This document shows, piece by piece, positions 29,095 through 37,294 of a stretch of 64,000 nucleotides of DNA. A program made the position numbers and the translations under genes. Source of the stretch: Erythrobacter sp. (lineage in GTDB: Bacteria > Pseudomonadota > Alphaproteobacteria > Sphingomonadales > Sphingomonadaceae); assembly GCF_030066995.1 (NCBI RefSeq), contig NZ_JASJAP010000001.1, positions 1,223,230 through 1,287,229 of the forward strand, read 5' to 3'. Positions within the stretch are counted from its first letter, which is position 1, and every line of letters starts with the position of its first letter. A model generated the notes under the pieces. The model was not told the DNA's origin and searched no databases. It was given only the letters and a program-made list of their open reading frames with translations.

Positions 29095-30339
29095 ATGGCC
29101 ACTGAAATCACCGTCCCCGCTCTGGGGGAATCCGTTACCGAAGGCACGATCGGCGAATGGCTCAAGCAGCCGGGCGAAGGGGTCGCGGTCGATGAGCCGA
29201 TCGCCAGCCTTGAAACCGACAAGGTCGCGGTCGACGTGCCCTCCCCCGTCGCGGGCGTCATGAGCGAGCACAGAGCGGCCGAAGGCGACACGGTCGAGGT
29301 TGGCGCGGTGATCGCGATCATCGAAGAAGGCGCGACCGCGTCCGGCGACGCGAAGCCCGCCTCAAAGCCCGCCGCATCGAAAGCCGACACGCCCGCACCC
29401 GCCGCCACCAAGGACGCGCCGTCCGAAGACCTCGCCGCGGCCGCTGCCACGCTCTCACCGGCGGTGCGCCGCGCGGTGCTGGAGCACGGGGTTGATCCCA
29501 GCACGATCAAGGGCACCGGTAAGGATGGTCGCCTGACCAAGGAAGACGTGATCGCCGCGGCCAAGGCGAAGAGCGACGCCCCCGCCCCCACTCCCGCGCC
29601 TGCCGCCGCCTCCGCCGGCGCTGCGGAGCCGACCGGTGGTCGCAACGAGGAACGGGTCAAGATGACCCGCATGCGCCAGACGATCGCCAAGCGCCTGAAG
29701 GGCGCGCAGGACAACGCTGCGCTGCTCACCACCTTCAACGATTGCGACATGAGCGCCGTCATCGAGGCGCGCACCAAGTACAAGGATCTGTTCGCGAAGA
29801 AGCACGACATTCGTCTGGGCTTCATGGGCTTCTTCGCCAAGGCCGCGTGCCTTGCGCTCAAAGACGTGCCCGCCGCCAACGCCTATATCGAGGGCGATGA
29901 GATCGTCTATCACGACTATGTCGATATCTCGGTCGCGGTGTCCGCGCCCAACGGCCTGGTCGTCCCGGTCATCCGCGACGCGGACAAGAAGGGCTTTGCC
30001 CGGATCGAGAAGGACATCGCCGACTTCGGCAAGCGCGCCAAGGAAGGCACGCTGACCATGGAAGACATGTCGGGTGGCACCTTCACGATCTCGAATGGCG
30101 GTGTGTTCGGCAGCCTCATGTCCACCCCGATCATCAACCCGCCGCAATCCGCCGTGCTGGGCCTCCACCGCATCGAGGAGCGCCCCGTCGCGGTGAACGG
30201 CGAGGTCGTGATCAAGCCGATGATGTATCTCGCCCTGTCCTACGACCACCGCCTGATCGACGGACGCGAGGCGGTGACGGCCCTGAAAATCATCAAGGAA
30301 GCGATCGAAGATCCCACGCGGATGCTGATTGATTTGTGA
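29095..30339 (+). CDS. sucB: 2-oxoglutarate dehydrogenase E2 (dihydrolipoyl succinyltransferase)
   Basis: The core acyltransferase of the 2-oxoglutarate dehydrogenase complex, 414 residues. One N-terminal lipoyl domain carries the modified Lys in [11 protein letters not shown] (about residue 43). An Ala/Pro linker and an E3-binding domain follow ([31 protein letters not shown]). The catalytic domain holds [13 protein letters not shown], with the His and Asp of the HxxxDG motif near the C-terminus. AAGGCCGAAAGGGA upstream gives the ribosome-binding site. GIY-YIG element 3 starts a few bases after its stop. Confidence 0.97.
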   Translation: MATEITVPALGESVTEGTIGEWLKQPGEGVAVDEPIASLETDKVAVDVPSPVAGVMSEHRAAEGDTVEVGAVIAIIEEGATASGDAKPASKPAASKADTPAPAATKDAPSEDLAAAAATLSPAVRRAVLEHGVDPSTIKGTGKDGRLTKEDVIAAAKAKSDAPAPTPAPAAASAGAAEPTGGRNEERVKMTRMRQTIAKRLKGAQDNAALLTTFNDCDMSAVIEARTKYKDLFAKKHDIRLGFMGFFAKAACLALKDVPAANAYIEGDEIVYHDYVDISVAVSAPNGLVVPVIRDADKKGFARIEKDIADFGKRAKEGTLTMEDMSGGTFTISNGGVFGSLMSTPIINPPQSAVLGLHRIEERPVAVNGEVVIKPMMYLALSYDHRLIDGREAVTALKIIKEAIEDPTRMLIDL

Positions 30340-30347
30340 TGGACTGA

Positions 30348-30419
30348 CGTGATCTCCTGCGAAAGCAGGAGCCCAGAAGGTTCGAGGGAATTGGATTCCT
30401 GCTTTCGCAGGAAAGCACG
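30348..30419. repeat. Left paired-hairpin unit of GIY-YIG element 3
   Basis: Two hairpins (CTCCTGCGAAAGCAGGAG and TTCCTGCTTTCGCAGGAA) lie between CGTGAT and GCACG. CCCAG and TTGG flank the inner boundary, the same design as the other units. Confidence 0.88.
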
Positions 30420-30440
30420 AACGGAAACGATAACGATGAA

Positions 30441-30731
30441 ATGAAGGAGGGATGGCTCTACCTACTCGCAAGCAATCACGACGGAACTCTCTATCTTGGT
30501 GTAACAAGCGACCTCCTACAGCGGATCTGGCAACATCGTAACGGATTGGTCGAAGGGTTTTCCAAGAAGTACAATTGCACGAGGCTTGTCTGGTTTGAGC
30601 ATTATCCCAACTTGCATGATGCGCGCGCCCGTGAGGCGCAAATGAAGAAATGGAAGCGAGCTTGGAAGCTCGAACTGATCGAGAAGGATAACCCCGGCTG
30701 GCGCGATCTCTGGCATGACATCAATCGGTGA
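30441..30731 (+). CDS. GIY-YIG endonuclease, small single-domain (element 3)
   Basis: A 96-residue single-domain nuclease with WLYLLASNHDGTLYLGVTSD (the GIY part reads LYL and the YIG part YLG), DLLQRIWQH with the conserved Arg, NCTRLVWFEHYPNLHDA, REAQMKKWKRAWKLELIEKD with the catalytic-type Glu, and NPGWRDL. It is colinear with the copy at 25897 but clearly diverged, so the copies are old paralogues or independent arrivals. Its TGA stop (30729-30731) lies inside the right hairpin unit (GTGATC), so gene and repeat are physically fused. It points the same way as the suc-lpd genes. Confidence 0.87.
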   Translation: MKEGWLYLLASNHDGTLYLGVTSDLLQRIWQHRNGLVEGFSKKYNCTRLVWFEHYPNLHDARAREAQMKKWKRAWKLELIEKDNPGWRDLWHDINR

Positions 30732-30804
30732 TCTCCTGCGAAAGCAGGAATCCATGCAACTGAGAATTGCCCTATCTGGGTTCCTGCGTTCGCAGGAACG
30801 CACG
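30728..30804. repeat. Right paired-hairpin unit of GIY-YIG element 3
   Basis: Two hairpins (TCCTGCGAAAGCAGGA and TTCCTGCGTTCGCAGGAA) are bounded by GTGAT and GCACG. The left hairpin contains the nuclease stop codon. The lpdA ribosome-binding site GGAG starts 4 bp after the unit. Confidence 0.88.
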
Positions 30805-30817
30805 AATGGAGTTGGAA

Positions 30818-32257
30818 ATGGCTGACCACGAATACGATTACGACGTCCTTGTCATCGGCGCTGGGCCTGGCGGCTATGTCGCCGCTATCCGTGCAGCGCA
30901 GCTGGGCCTGAAAACTGCCTGCGTGGAAAGCCGCGAGACTTTGGGCGGTACTTGCCTCAATGTCGGCTGCATCCCTTCGAAGGCGCTGCTGCATGGCTCG
31001 GAATTGTTCGAGGAGGCCGAGGGCGGCCACTTCGCGACCTGGGGCATCACCGCCAAGCCCAAGCTCGACCTTGGCCGCATGATGGAAGAGAAGACGAAGG
31101 CGGTGGGCGAGCTCACCGGCGGGATCGAATTCCTGTTCAAGAAGAACAAGGTCACCTGGCTGAAGGGCCACGCGGCGTTCGAGGATGCGCACACCGTCAA
31201 GGTCGGCCCTTCGACAGGCTCAGGACAGGCTACGACGCACACCGCGAAGGACATCGTGATCGCCACCGGCTCCAGCGTCACACCCCTTCCCGGCGTCGAC
31301 GTCGACAACGAGGCCAAGCGTATCGTCGACTCCACCGGCGCGCTCGAACTCGAGGAAGTGCCCGAGCACCTCGTCGTAATCGGCGGCGGTGTCATCGGGC
31401 TTGAGCTCGGCAGCGTTTGGCGCAGGCTTGGCGCAAAGGTCACCGTGGTCGAGTTTCTGCCGCAAATCCTGCCCGGCATGGACGAGGAAGTTCGCAAGGA
31501 AGCCAACAAGATATTCAAGAAGCAGGGACTTGAATGGATGCTGGGCCACAAGGTCACCGGCGCCGAGGTCAAGGGCAAAGGGGTGACCCTGACGATCGAA
31601 AAGGCCGAAGGCGGCGACGAACAGACCCTCGAAGCGAGCCATGTGCTCGTTTCCATCGGGCGTCGCCCCAACACCGATGGCCTTGCGCTCGACAAGGCGG
31701 GGCTTCAGGTCAACAATCGCGGCCAGATCGAGATCGATCATTCCTTCCGTACGAAGGTCGACGGCGTTTGGGCTATCGGCGACTGCGTGCCCGGCCCGAT
31801 GCTGGCGCACAAGGCCGAGGATGAAGGCATTGCGGTCGCCGAGAACATCGCCGGCCAGACCGGCATCGTGAACCACGATGTGATCCCCAACGTCGTCTAC
31901 ACCGCGCCCGAAATCGCCGGGGTCGGCCTGACGCAGGAGCAGGCCATCGAAGCCGCGGGCGGCGACAAGAAGAAGGTCAAGGTCGGCAAATTCCCGATGA
32001 TGGCCAACAGCCGCGCCAAGGCGAACCGCGACACCGATGGCTTCGTGAAAGTCATCGCCGATGCCGAAACCGACCGCGTGCTCGGCGTGTGGATGATCAA
32101 CACGCTCGCGGGCACCATGATCGCGCAGGCAGCCCAAGCGATGGAATTCGGCGCCACATCCGAAGACATCGCCTACACCTGCCACGCCCACCCGACCCAC
32201 GCCGAAGCCTTCAAGGAAGCGGCGATGGCGGTGCGGGGCAAGCCGATCCATATGTGA
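30818..32257 (+). CDS. lpdA: Dihydrolipoyl dehydrogenase (E3)
   Basis: FAD enzyme that reoxidises lipoyl groups of the 2-oxoglutarate (and possibly pyruvate) dehydrogenase complexes. It has 479 residues from the ATG at 30818, which has GGAG six bases upstream. FAD-binding VIGAGPGGYVAAIRAA, redox disulfide GGTCLNVGCIPSKALL, NAD-binding VIGGGVIGLELGSV, ATGSSVTPLPG, and the C-terminal His-Glu pair in HAHPTHAEAFKEAA are all present. Residues 131-138 (PSTGSGQA) have no counterpart in the family as I know it and are encoded by a dispersed repeat at 31208-31231. Confidence 0.97.
   Translation: MADHEYDYDVLVIGAGPGGYVAAIRAAQLGLKTACVESRETLGGTCLNVGCIPSKALLHGSELFEEAEGGHFATWGITAKPKLDLGRMMEEKTKAVGELTGGIEFLFKKNKVTWLKGHAAFEDAHTVKVGPSTGSGQATTHTAKDIVIATGSSVTPLPGVDVDNEAKRIVDSTGALELEEVPEHLVVIGGGVIGLELGSVWRRLGAKVTVVEFLPQILPGMDEEVRKEANKIFKKQGLEWMLGHKVTGAEVKGKGVTLTIEKAEGGDEQTLEASHVLVSIGRRPNTDGLALDKAGLQVNNRGQIEIDHSFRTKVDGVWAIGDCVPGPMLAHKAEDEGIAVAENIAGQTGIVNHDVIPNVVYTAPEIAGVGLTQEQAIEAAGGDKKKVKVGKFPMMANSRAKANRDTDGFVKVIADAETDRVLGVWMINTLAGTMIAQAAQAMEFGATSEDIAYTCHAHPTHAEAFKEAAMAVRGKPIHM
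31208..31231. repeat. In-frame dispersed repeat inside lpdA
   Basis: Twenty-four bases (CCTTCGACAGGCTCAGGACA plus GGCT) match the dispersed repeat seen at 10612, 11381 and 11873 and add exactly eight codons (PSTGSGQA) between KVG and TTHTAKD. The position is a surface-turn region between strands of the FAD domain, judged from the flanking motifs. Confidence 0.75.
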
Positions 32258-32261
32258 CCCG

Positions 32262-33254
32262 ATGGCCCGCTCGATTGCCATTATCGGAGCGGGCCAGATC
32301 GGTTATGCGGCGGCGCGCGAGTTCCTCTTGAGCGATTGGCGGGACTGGGATGTGCGGGTCCTCGCCCGCACCGAACCGGCCTGGTCACTCGAAGACGTGG
32401 AATTCGAACGATACGTCGCTGGCGAAGACCCCGCACCTGAAGCGGATGCAGTCCTCGACACGATTGCCTTCGATGCGGACGACGTCGCGCGCTACGATCC
32501 GGACCGCGTCGGGCGCTATATCGCCATGTCCTCCGCCGCTGTATACCGCGATCCGGAAGGCCGCAGTTTCGACACCGCAGCGATCACCGGTTACCCCGAT
32601 TTCGGTCATCCCATTCCCGAAGACGCCTCCACGATAGCGGGCGGCCCCCAGAGCTATTCGACGAAGAAAGTGCGCATGGAGCGCAAGGCACGAGAGCTTT
32701 TTCAAGAACGCTCGACTGTGCTGCGCCCCTGCGCGATCTATGGCCCTTACAGCCGGCATCCGCGCGAGTGGTGGTTCGTCAATCGGATCAAGGACAGGCG
32801 GCGCGTCATACCGCTGGCTTTCGATGGTGAGAGCGTCTTTCACACCACGTCCGCCCGCAGCATCGGCGCGTTCGCAGCGCACGCAGCGGATCTGGACATC
32901 GGCGGCGTGTTCAACGTAGCCGACGCCAACGCCCCGAGCGTTCGCGAGATTGGGCAAGCGATCGCTGCTCAGTTCGGCAAGCGCATCCGCTTCTACGGGA
33001 TCGAAGGCCCTCCGGTCGGATCGGTCGGAGCAACGCCGTGGTCGGTTCCCGCCCCTTTCGAGGTAGATTGCTCGAAGGCCTTCCAGGCCGGGTTTGACGA
33101 TTTCGCCGATTACCGCGTCGAAGTGGCGGAAACTGTGAACTGGCTGCGCGGTCTGCCCTCGGACCAATGGCAAACCCTGTTTCCGCAACTCGCCGCCTAC
33201 CCGCGCGAACACTTCGACTACGAAGCCGAAGATCGCTTCTTCGCATCGCTGTAA
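32262..33254 (+). CDS. NAD-dependent epimerase/dehydratase family protein
   Basis: A 330-residue extended-SDR protein. The Rossmann motif IIGAGQIGYAAAREFL is at residues 6-21, and a YSTKK (YxxxK) catalytic motif follows PQS near residue 131. RPCAIYGPYSRHP matches the family's substrate-loop region. It is not one of the named sugar epimerases that I can recognise; isoflavone-reductase-like or nucleoside-sugar activity are both possible. It starts 4 bp after lpdA, so it is probably read from the same transcript. The reason for its place behind lpdA is unclear. Confidence 0.82.
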   Translation: MARSIAIIGAGQIGYAAAREFLLSDWRDWDVRVLARTEPAWSLEDVEFERYVAGEDPAPEADAVLDTIAFDADDVARYDPDRVGRYIAMSSAAVYRDPEGRSFDTAAITGYPDFGHPIPEDASTIAGGPQSYSTKKVRMERKARELFQERSTVLRPCAIYGPYSRHPREWWFVNRIKDRRRVIPLAFDGESVFHTTSARSIGAFAAHAADLDIGGVFNVADANAPSVREIGQAIAAQFGKRIRFYGIEGPPVGSVGATPWSVPAPFEVDCSKAFQAGFDDFADYRVEVAETVNWLRGLPSDQWQTLFPQLAAYPREHFDYEAEDRFFASL

Positions 33255-33290
33255 CGCGCTAGGTCCTCAGTAAGAGAGGGACACCCCATC

Positions 33291-34649
33291 ATGACCTATC
33301 CGCGCCTGACCGACAAACCCGGCCTTATCGAGACCGCCGAAGCGATCCGGGCTGGCCAGCTTTCGGCGCGCGAGGCGGTGGATGCAGCGATCGTGCGGAT
33401 CGAGAAGCTCGACACCGAAATCAACGCGCTCGCCGTCCCGGATTTCGAGCGCGCGGCGGCCTGCGCCAAGGCTCTCGACGAAGCCGGCCCCGATCCCGAA
33501 AGGCCCCTCTACGGCGTGCCGATGACAGTCAAGGAGAGCTTTGATGTCGAAGGGCTGCAAAGCTGTTGGGGGCACACAAATCTCACCGACTATATCGCCC
33601 CGCGCGACAGCGAGGTGGTGCGACGGCTCAAGGCGGCGGGCGCGGTTATCGTGGGCAAGACCAACGTGCCGACCGACCTCACCGACTGGCAGAGCTTCAA
33701 TCGGGTCTATGGCCGGACGAATAATCCACACGATACCGGGCGCTCGCCCGGCGGATCGTCGGGTGGCGGCGCGGCGGCGGTTGCCAGCGGCATGGTCGCG
33801 GGCGAGTACGGGAGCGATATTGGCGGGTCTGTGCGCGTTCCAGCGCATTTTTGCGGCGTGTGGGGCCACAAGACCACCTGGGGCCTTGTTCCCAAACAGG
33901 GTCACGATCACCCGCTGATGGCCCGCCGCCCCGGTTTTCTTGCCGCGCATAACGGGGCGCTCTCGATCGCCGGTCCGCTCGCCCGCAGCGCGCAGGACCT
34001 TGCGCTGTTGACCAAGATCGGCGCCCAATACCCGCTGGCGCGCACGGGCAAGCCGCTGAGGGAAGGCCGCCTGCTGGCGATCACGGAATATCCCGGCGCG
34101 CCCGTGGATACGAGCGTTGCCGGACCCACCGAAGCGGCCATTTCCTCGCTGGTTCAAGCAGGCGTTAGCGTCGATCGCGCGAGCGCTCTCGTCCCCGATC
34201 TCGAAAAGCAGTTTGCCGACTATATGCGCATGCTCAACATCGCGATGGCACGCGGCGCGCCCTCCCCGAGCGGCAAGCGCGCGAGCGCGACCGACTGGTT
34301 CGACCTGCTCGACGCGCAGGCCGCCAACGCGTTTGAGTGGGCGCGGCTGTTTGAAACCTACGATTTCGTTCTCGCGCCGCCGGCGCCGGTGCTCGCCGTG
34401 CCGCACAGCGAGGCCCGCGTCTTCGACGCGACAATCCGCGTGAACGGCTCCGATGTGCAGGGCGCCTCGGGCCTCGCCTGGGCGGGCATTGCGACTTTTC
34501 CGAACCTGCCATCGACCGTGCTCCCTATTGGCAGCGGTACCTATGAGGGCGCGGTGCTGCCCTGCGGAATGCAGGTGATAGGCCCTCGCATGGCCGATCT
34601 GGACTGCATCGCGGCGGCGGGCGAGATCGGGAACATCTTGCACGGCTAG
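33291..34649 (+). CDS. Amidase (amidase signature family)
   Basis: A 452-residue serine amidase. The Ser-cisSer-Lys triad is visible: Lys in GVPMTVKESFD (about residue 77), and the serines in RSPGGSSGGGAAAVASGM and GSDIGGSVRVPAHFCG (about residues 150-185). The family hydrolyses amides such as acyl amides, nitrile-derived amides or peptides. It is not GatA, whose partner genes gatB and gatC are absent. It follows the epimerase-like gene by 36 bp, with AGAGAGGGAC as a possible ribosome-binding site. Confidence 0.9.
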   Translation: MTYPRLTDKPGLIETAEAIRAGQLSAREAVDAAIVRIEKLDTEINALAVPDFERAAACAKALDEAGPDPERPLYGVPMTVKESFDVEGLQSCWGHTNLTDYIAPRDSEVVRRLKAAGAVIVGKTNVPTDLTDWQSFNRVYGRTNNPHDTGRSPGGSSGGGAAAVASGMVAGEYGSDIGGSVRVPAHFCGVWGHKTTWGLVPKQGHDHPLMARRPGFLAAHNGALSIAGPLARSAQDLALLTKIGAQYPLARTGKPLREGRLLAITEYPGAPVDTSVAGPTEAAISSLVQAGVSVDRASALVPDLEKQFADYMRMLNIAMARGAPSPSGKRASATDWFDLLDAQAANAFEWARLFETYDFVLAPPAPVLAVPHSEARVFDATIRVNGSDVQGASGLAWAGIATFPNLPSTVLPIGSGTYEGAVLPCGMQVIGPRMADLDCIAAAGEIGNILHG

Positions 34650-34674
34650 CCGCTTGCCGCCATGGGCGCTGCGC

Positions 34675-35397
34675 ATGGCAAGCAAACGGATAATGCAGCG
34701 TCTGGCGCAATGGCACATCTGGCTGGGCTGGCTGGTGGGTGTACCCATTGTCCTCTGGCTGGCCTCGGGCCTCTTCATGACCCTGAAGCCCTTGCCCGAA
34801 GTGCGCGGCGAGCATCTGCGCCTGGAAGCGGAAGCCCCCATGCCCCTCATCCTTGAAGGAAGCGCGATCGCCAGCGCGGACAAGCGGCTTCGCGAGATGC
34901 GGGTGGTGATGCAGGAGGGACGCGCGGTCGCCATCCTCACAACGCTCGACGGCGACAGCGCCCGCGTCGACTTTGCCACGGGCGAACCGATCCCGCCACT
35001 GGACGCGGCGAGAGCGCGCGAGCTGGTCGCCCGAAGCATTGCGGGCGGAGACCGGGTCCGGGCCGCCACCTTCTACGAAGCCGACGAGGTGCCGTTCGAT
35101 TTTCGCCGCCCCCTGCCCGTGTGGCGCGTCACACTCGAAGATGGCACCTATGTCTATGTCGGGCGCGACACGGGCCGTATCGAGGCGGTGCGCACGCGCT
35201 GGTGGCGCTGGTTCGATCTGGCCTGGGGCCTGCACATCATGGACCTTTCCGAGCGCGAGGATAACAGCCACCCGATCCTTATCCTCTTCGCCGCGCTCTC
35301 GCTTTCGGGCGCGCTGATGGGCTGCGTTTTGATGTTCCGGAGGCGCCGGGCGCGCACGCGCGCACCCATGCCGCGGCAAGAGAGGCCATCGACGTGA
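34675..35397 (+). CDS. PepSY domain membrane protein
   Basis: A 240-residue protein with an N-terminal membrane helix (WHIWLGWLVGVPIVLWLASG), a periplasmic PepSY-like region (YVYVGRDTGRIEAVRTRWWR and WFDLAWGLHIMDL) and a C-terminal helix (ILFAALSLSGALMGCVLMF). This matches the PepSY-associated TM family, often linked to iron-siderophore or respiratory reductase functions. The ATG at 34675 is chosen over a TTG at 34654. The last bases overlap the next gene by 4 bp, so the two are coupled. Confidence 0.8.
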   Translation: MASKRIMQRLAQWHIWLGWLVGVPIVLWLASGLFMTLKPLPEVRGEHLRLEAEAPMPLILEGSAIASADKRLREMRVVMQEGRAVAILTTLDGDSARVDFATGEPIPPLDAARARELVARSIAGGDRVRAATFYEADEVPFDFRRPLPVWRVTLEDGTYVYVGRDTGRIEAVRTRWWRWFDLAWGLHIMDLSEREDNSHPILILFAALSLSGALMGCVLMFRRRRARTRAPMPRQERPST

Positions 35398-36041
35398 ACG
35401 GCGAAGTCCTCACCCCCATTCTCAACTGGCTCGATGTATTCGGCATTGCAATCTTCGCGCTGTCGGGAGCGGCTGTGGCCGCGAAGGAACGGCAGACTTT
35501 TGTGACGATGGCGTTCTTCGCCCTGGTCACCGGAGTTGGGGGAGGCACCGTGCGCGATTTGCTGATCGAGGCCCCGGTCTTCTGGATCACCGATCCGCGC
35601 GTGCCCGCCGTCTGCCTCATCTGCGCGACCCTCGCGTGGTTCACGCCGGTCCGCCTGTGGCAGGGCAAGGCGTTCGATATGGCCGATGCGGCCGGCCTTG
35701 CCGCCTACGCCGTGCTGGGCAGCGCCAAGGCCACCGCGTATGGCATCCCGCCCATCCCGGCGGCGCTGATGGGGATCATCACCGGCTGCGTGGGCGGTAT
35801 CATCCGTGACGTGGTGGCCGGGCGCCCATCGATCATCATGCAGCCCGAACTCTACGTGACCGCCGCCGCGCTCAGCGCTTCGCTGACCGTGGCTGGCATG
35901 GTGGTGGCGCAATGGCTCACGATCAGCGATGGCTGGGTCTGGGGCGTGGCCTTCGTGGCGGGGTTTGTCCTGCGCGCCGCGGCGATCCAGTTCCAGATCG
36001 CCCTGCCAAGCTATGGCGGTGGCAAGGAAGCCAACGGATAG
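35394..36041 (+). CDS. Trimeric intracellular cation (TRIC) channel family protein
   Basis: A 215-residue membrane protein of the UPF0126/TRIC family, with about seven helices in two inverted three-helix repeats. The characteristic segments are FALSGAAVAAKERQTFVTMA with GVGGGTVRDLL in the first repeat and GSAKATAYGIPPIPAALMGI with GCVGGIIRDVVAGRPSI in the second. The two GGxxRD motifs form the pore region in characterised members, which conduct potassium. The start is GTG, overlapping the PepSY gene by 4 bp. The physiological role in bacteria is not settled. Confidence 0.9.
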   Translation: MNGEVLTPILNWLDVFGIAIFALSGAAVAAKERQTFVTMAFFALVTGVGGGTVRDLLIEAPVFWITDPRVPAVCLICATLAWFTPVRLWQGKAFDMADAAGLAAYAVLGSAKATAYGIPPIPAALMGIITGCVGGIIRDVVAGRPSIIMQPELYVTAAALSASLTVAGMVVAQWLTISDGWVWGVAFVAGFVLRAAAIQFQIALPSYGGGKEANG

Positions 36042-36149
36042 CCAACCGCTCTACTGCCCCACTCACTCTCGCCTCCAAAAGCGCAAACGCGGGCCACCGC
36101 CAGGCGATGACCCGCGCTTCCTACGCAAGCGGCAAACGCGTTTCCCGCT

Positions 36150-37058
36150 TTACTCTTCGCCGGGGACTGGTCCCCCCGGATAGGCGGGCATACGCTCCGC
36201 CGTCAGCGGGACGAGCGGCTGCGCCGGGCGTTCGCCCGCGTCGGCAAACCGCTCGGACGTGCTGTATGTGGTGTAACGCTCGTCATCCAACGATGCGCGC
36301 GCGTTGGCGTAGAAATCGTCGGTGCGCTGGCCGGGTGCTGCGCCGCTGGCCGAGCGATCGGGACGATCATCAACGGCGCCGCCTCGAAAACCGCCATACT
36401 CGATGTCCGAGATCCGCCCGTCATTGCCGATTTCGCACGAAAAGCCCGAGCCATCGAACACACTGCCCGTCACGATCCAGCCGCTTGAGACCCGGGTGGC
36501 GCCATCGACGGTATCGACCCGGATATCGCGCTCGATTTCGCGCAGACATTGCGAGACCGCGTTGTCGATCCCGTCGCCGCCAGAGCTTCGCGGATTGCGA
36601 TCGCGGTCATCGTAGCGGCGCGAATCCTCGTAGCGCCGCGAATCCTCGTAGCGGTCGGTTCGGACTTCACGATCGACAATCACCACATCGCGCTCCCGGC
36701 GGCGGTTGTTTGCGGTCGCCACCGCGGCGATCCCTCCAATAATAGCGACCCCGGCAAGGACCTGTCCGAAGCTGGGACCGCGTCGCCAACCTCGGCGCCA
36801 GCCGCGCCGGAAGCAACCGCGCCAACCGCAGCGGCGCCATTCCTGGATATCGCTGTTCGCATCGTATGAACTGGTGGAGAAGGCCCCTGCCCAGTCGCCC
36901 GCCCAGTCGCCCGCCCAGTCGCCCGCCCCGCCGCCGGTCAAGGACGCCGATGGCGCTGGCGGCGTGGCTTGAGGTGTCAATGCCGCCGATGCGGGCGCCG
37001 TCATCGCCAGTGCGGCCGCGAGGCCCAGACTTCCAGCGAAAGGTGATACGCGAGCCAT
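36150..37058 (-). CDS. Secreted glycine-zipper protein with Trp/Arg-rich repeats
   Basis: A 302-residue exported protein. The ATG at 37058 is supported by GGAGGGAG upstream and gives a signal peptide ending near ASA-ALTP. The mature part has a triple GDWA repeat encoded by 12-bp tandem units, then an Arg/Trp-rich basic patch (CGWRGCFRRGWRRGWRRG). A glycine-zipper helix (FGQVLAGVAIIGGIAAVATA) and a charged repeat (RYEDS twice, RYDDRDR) follow. The C-terminal half contains ECLRE-like helices, two Cys, and a low-complexity tail. The glycine-zipper helix and following basic/acidic layout resemble the protein at 37295, suggesting paralogues. The function is unknown. Confidence 0.72.
   Translation of the reverse strand: MARVSPFAGSLGLAAALAMTAPASAALTPQATPPAPSASLTGGGAGDWAGDWAGDWAGAFSTSSYDANSDIQEWRRCGWRGCFRRGWRRGWRRGPSFGQVLAGVAIIGGIAAVATANNRRRERDVVIVDREVRTDRYEDSRRYEDSRRYDDRDRNPRSSGGDGIDNAVSQCLREIERDIRVDTVDGATRVSSGWIVTGSVFDGSGFSCEIGNDGRISDIEYGGFRGGAVDDRPDRSASGAAPGQRTDDFYANARASLDDERYTTYSTSERFADAGERPAQPLVPLTAERMPAYPGGPVPGEE
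36890..36925. repeat. Three 12-bp tandem repeats
   Basis: CCCAGTCGCCCG is repeated three times without mismatch (36890-36901, 36902-36913, 36914-36925). It is read on the minus strand as GDWA units of the secreted protein. Perfect copies suggest recent slippage and a length-variable site. Confidence 0.85.
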
Positions 37059-37221
37059 AAAGCTCCCTCCTGTTCTTCGTGTCGAGGTGAGCGGCCACCA
37101 ATCGCTCAAGGTGCGCATAGCAATAAAGCGCCCTTGCTTACACCCCGCTGAACCGGGTGATGCACAGCGGGACGAGCGAAGGGCTCAGCCGGCAAAGGGA
37201 AAACACGGGCAAAGGAAAGGA

Positions 37222-37248
37222 CACCGGCAAGCCCCCCGCTTGCCGGTG
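37222..37248 (-). terminator. Probable terminator after the 37295 gene
   Basis: CACCGGCAAGC (37222-37232) is the exact complement of GCTTGCCGGTG (37238-37248), an 11-bp stem with a five-base loop. On the minus strand it is followed by TCCTTTCCTTTG. It lies 47 bp after the stop of the gene at 37295-37825 and before the start of the next one. Confidence 0.65.
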
Positions 37249-37294
37249 CCCGAGCGCTTCGCGTCTTCAGTGCGAGGCGCTCAACTGACGCGGA

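Larger units (their letters stand above)
30348..30804 (+). mobile_element. GIY-YIG element 3 with flanking direct hairpin units
   Basis: A 457-bp insertion between sucB and lpdA. It consists of a paired-hairpin unit (30348-30419), a GIY-YIG gene, and a second paired-hairpin unit (30728-30804). The first 22 bases of the units (30349-30370 and 30728-30749, beginning GTGATCTCCTGCGAAAGC) are identical and in direct orientation, 379 bp apart; in element 1 the spacing is 375 bp. The hairpin class (TCCTGCGAAAGCAGGA) is the one also found alone at 57644, 63177 and 63343. Confidence 0.8.

Noticed and set aside
24458..30804. CRISPR array reading of the repeated hairpins
   Set aside because: Units are not regularly spaced, no unique spacers of constant length separate them, and no cas gene is near.
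34654..34674. TTG start for the PepSY gene
   Set aside because: The ATG at 34675 directly precedes the membrane-anchor N-terminus typical of the family, and the TTG adds only seven unconserved residues.
36890..36925. The 12-bp tandem repeat as a regulatory iteron array
   Set aside because: It is in frame inside a secreted protein and encodes GDWA units, so it is a coding tandem repeat.
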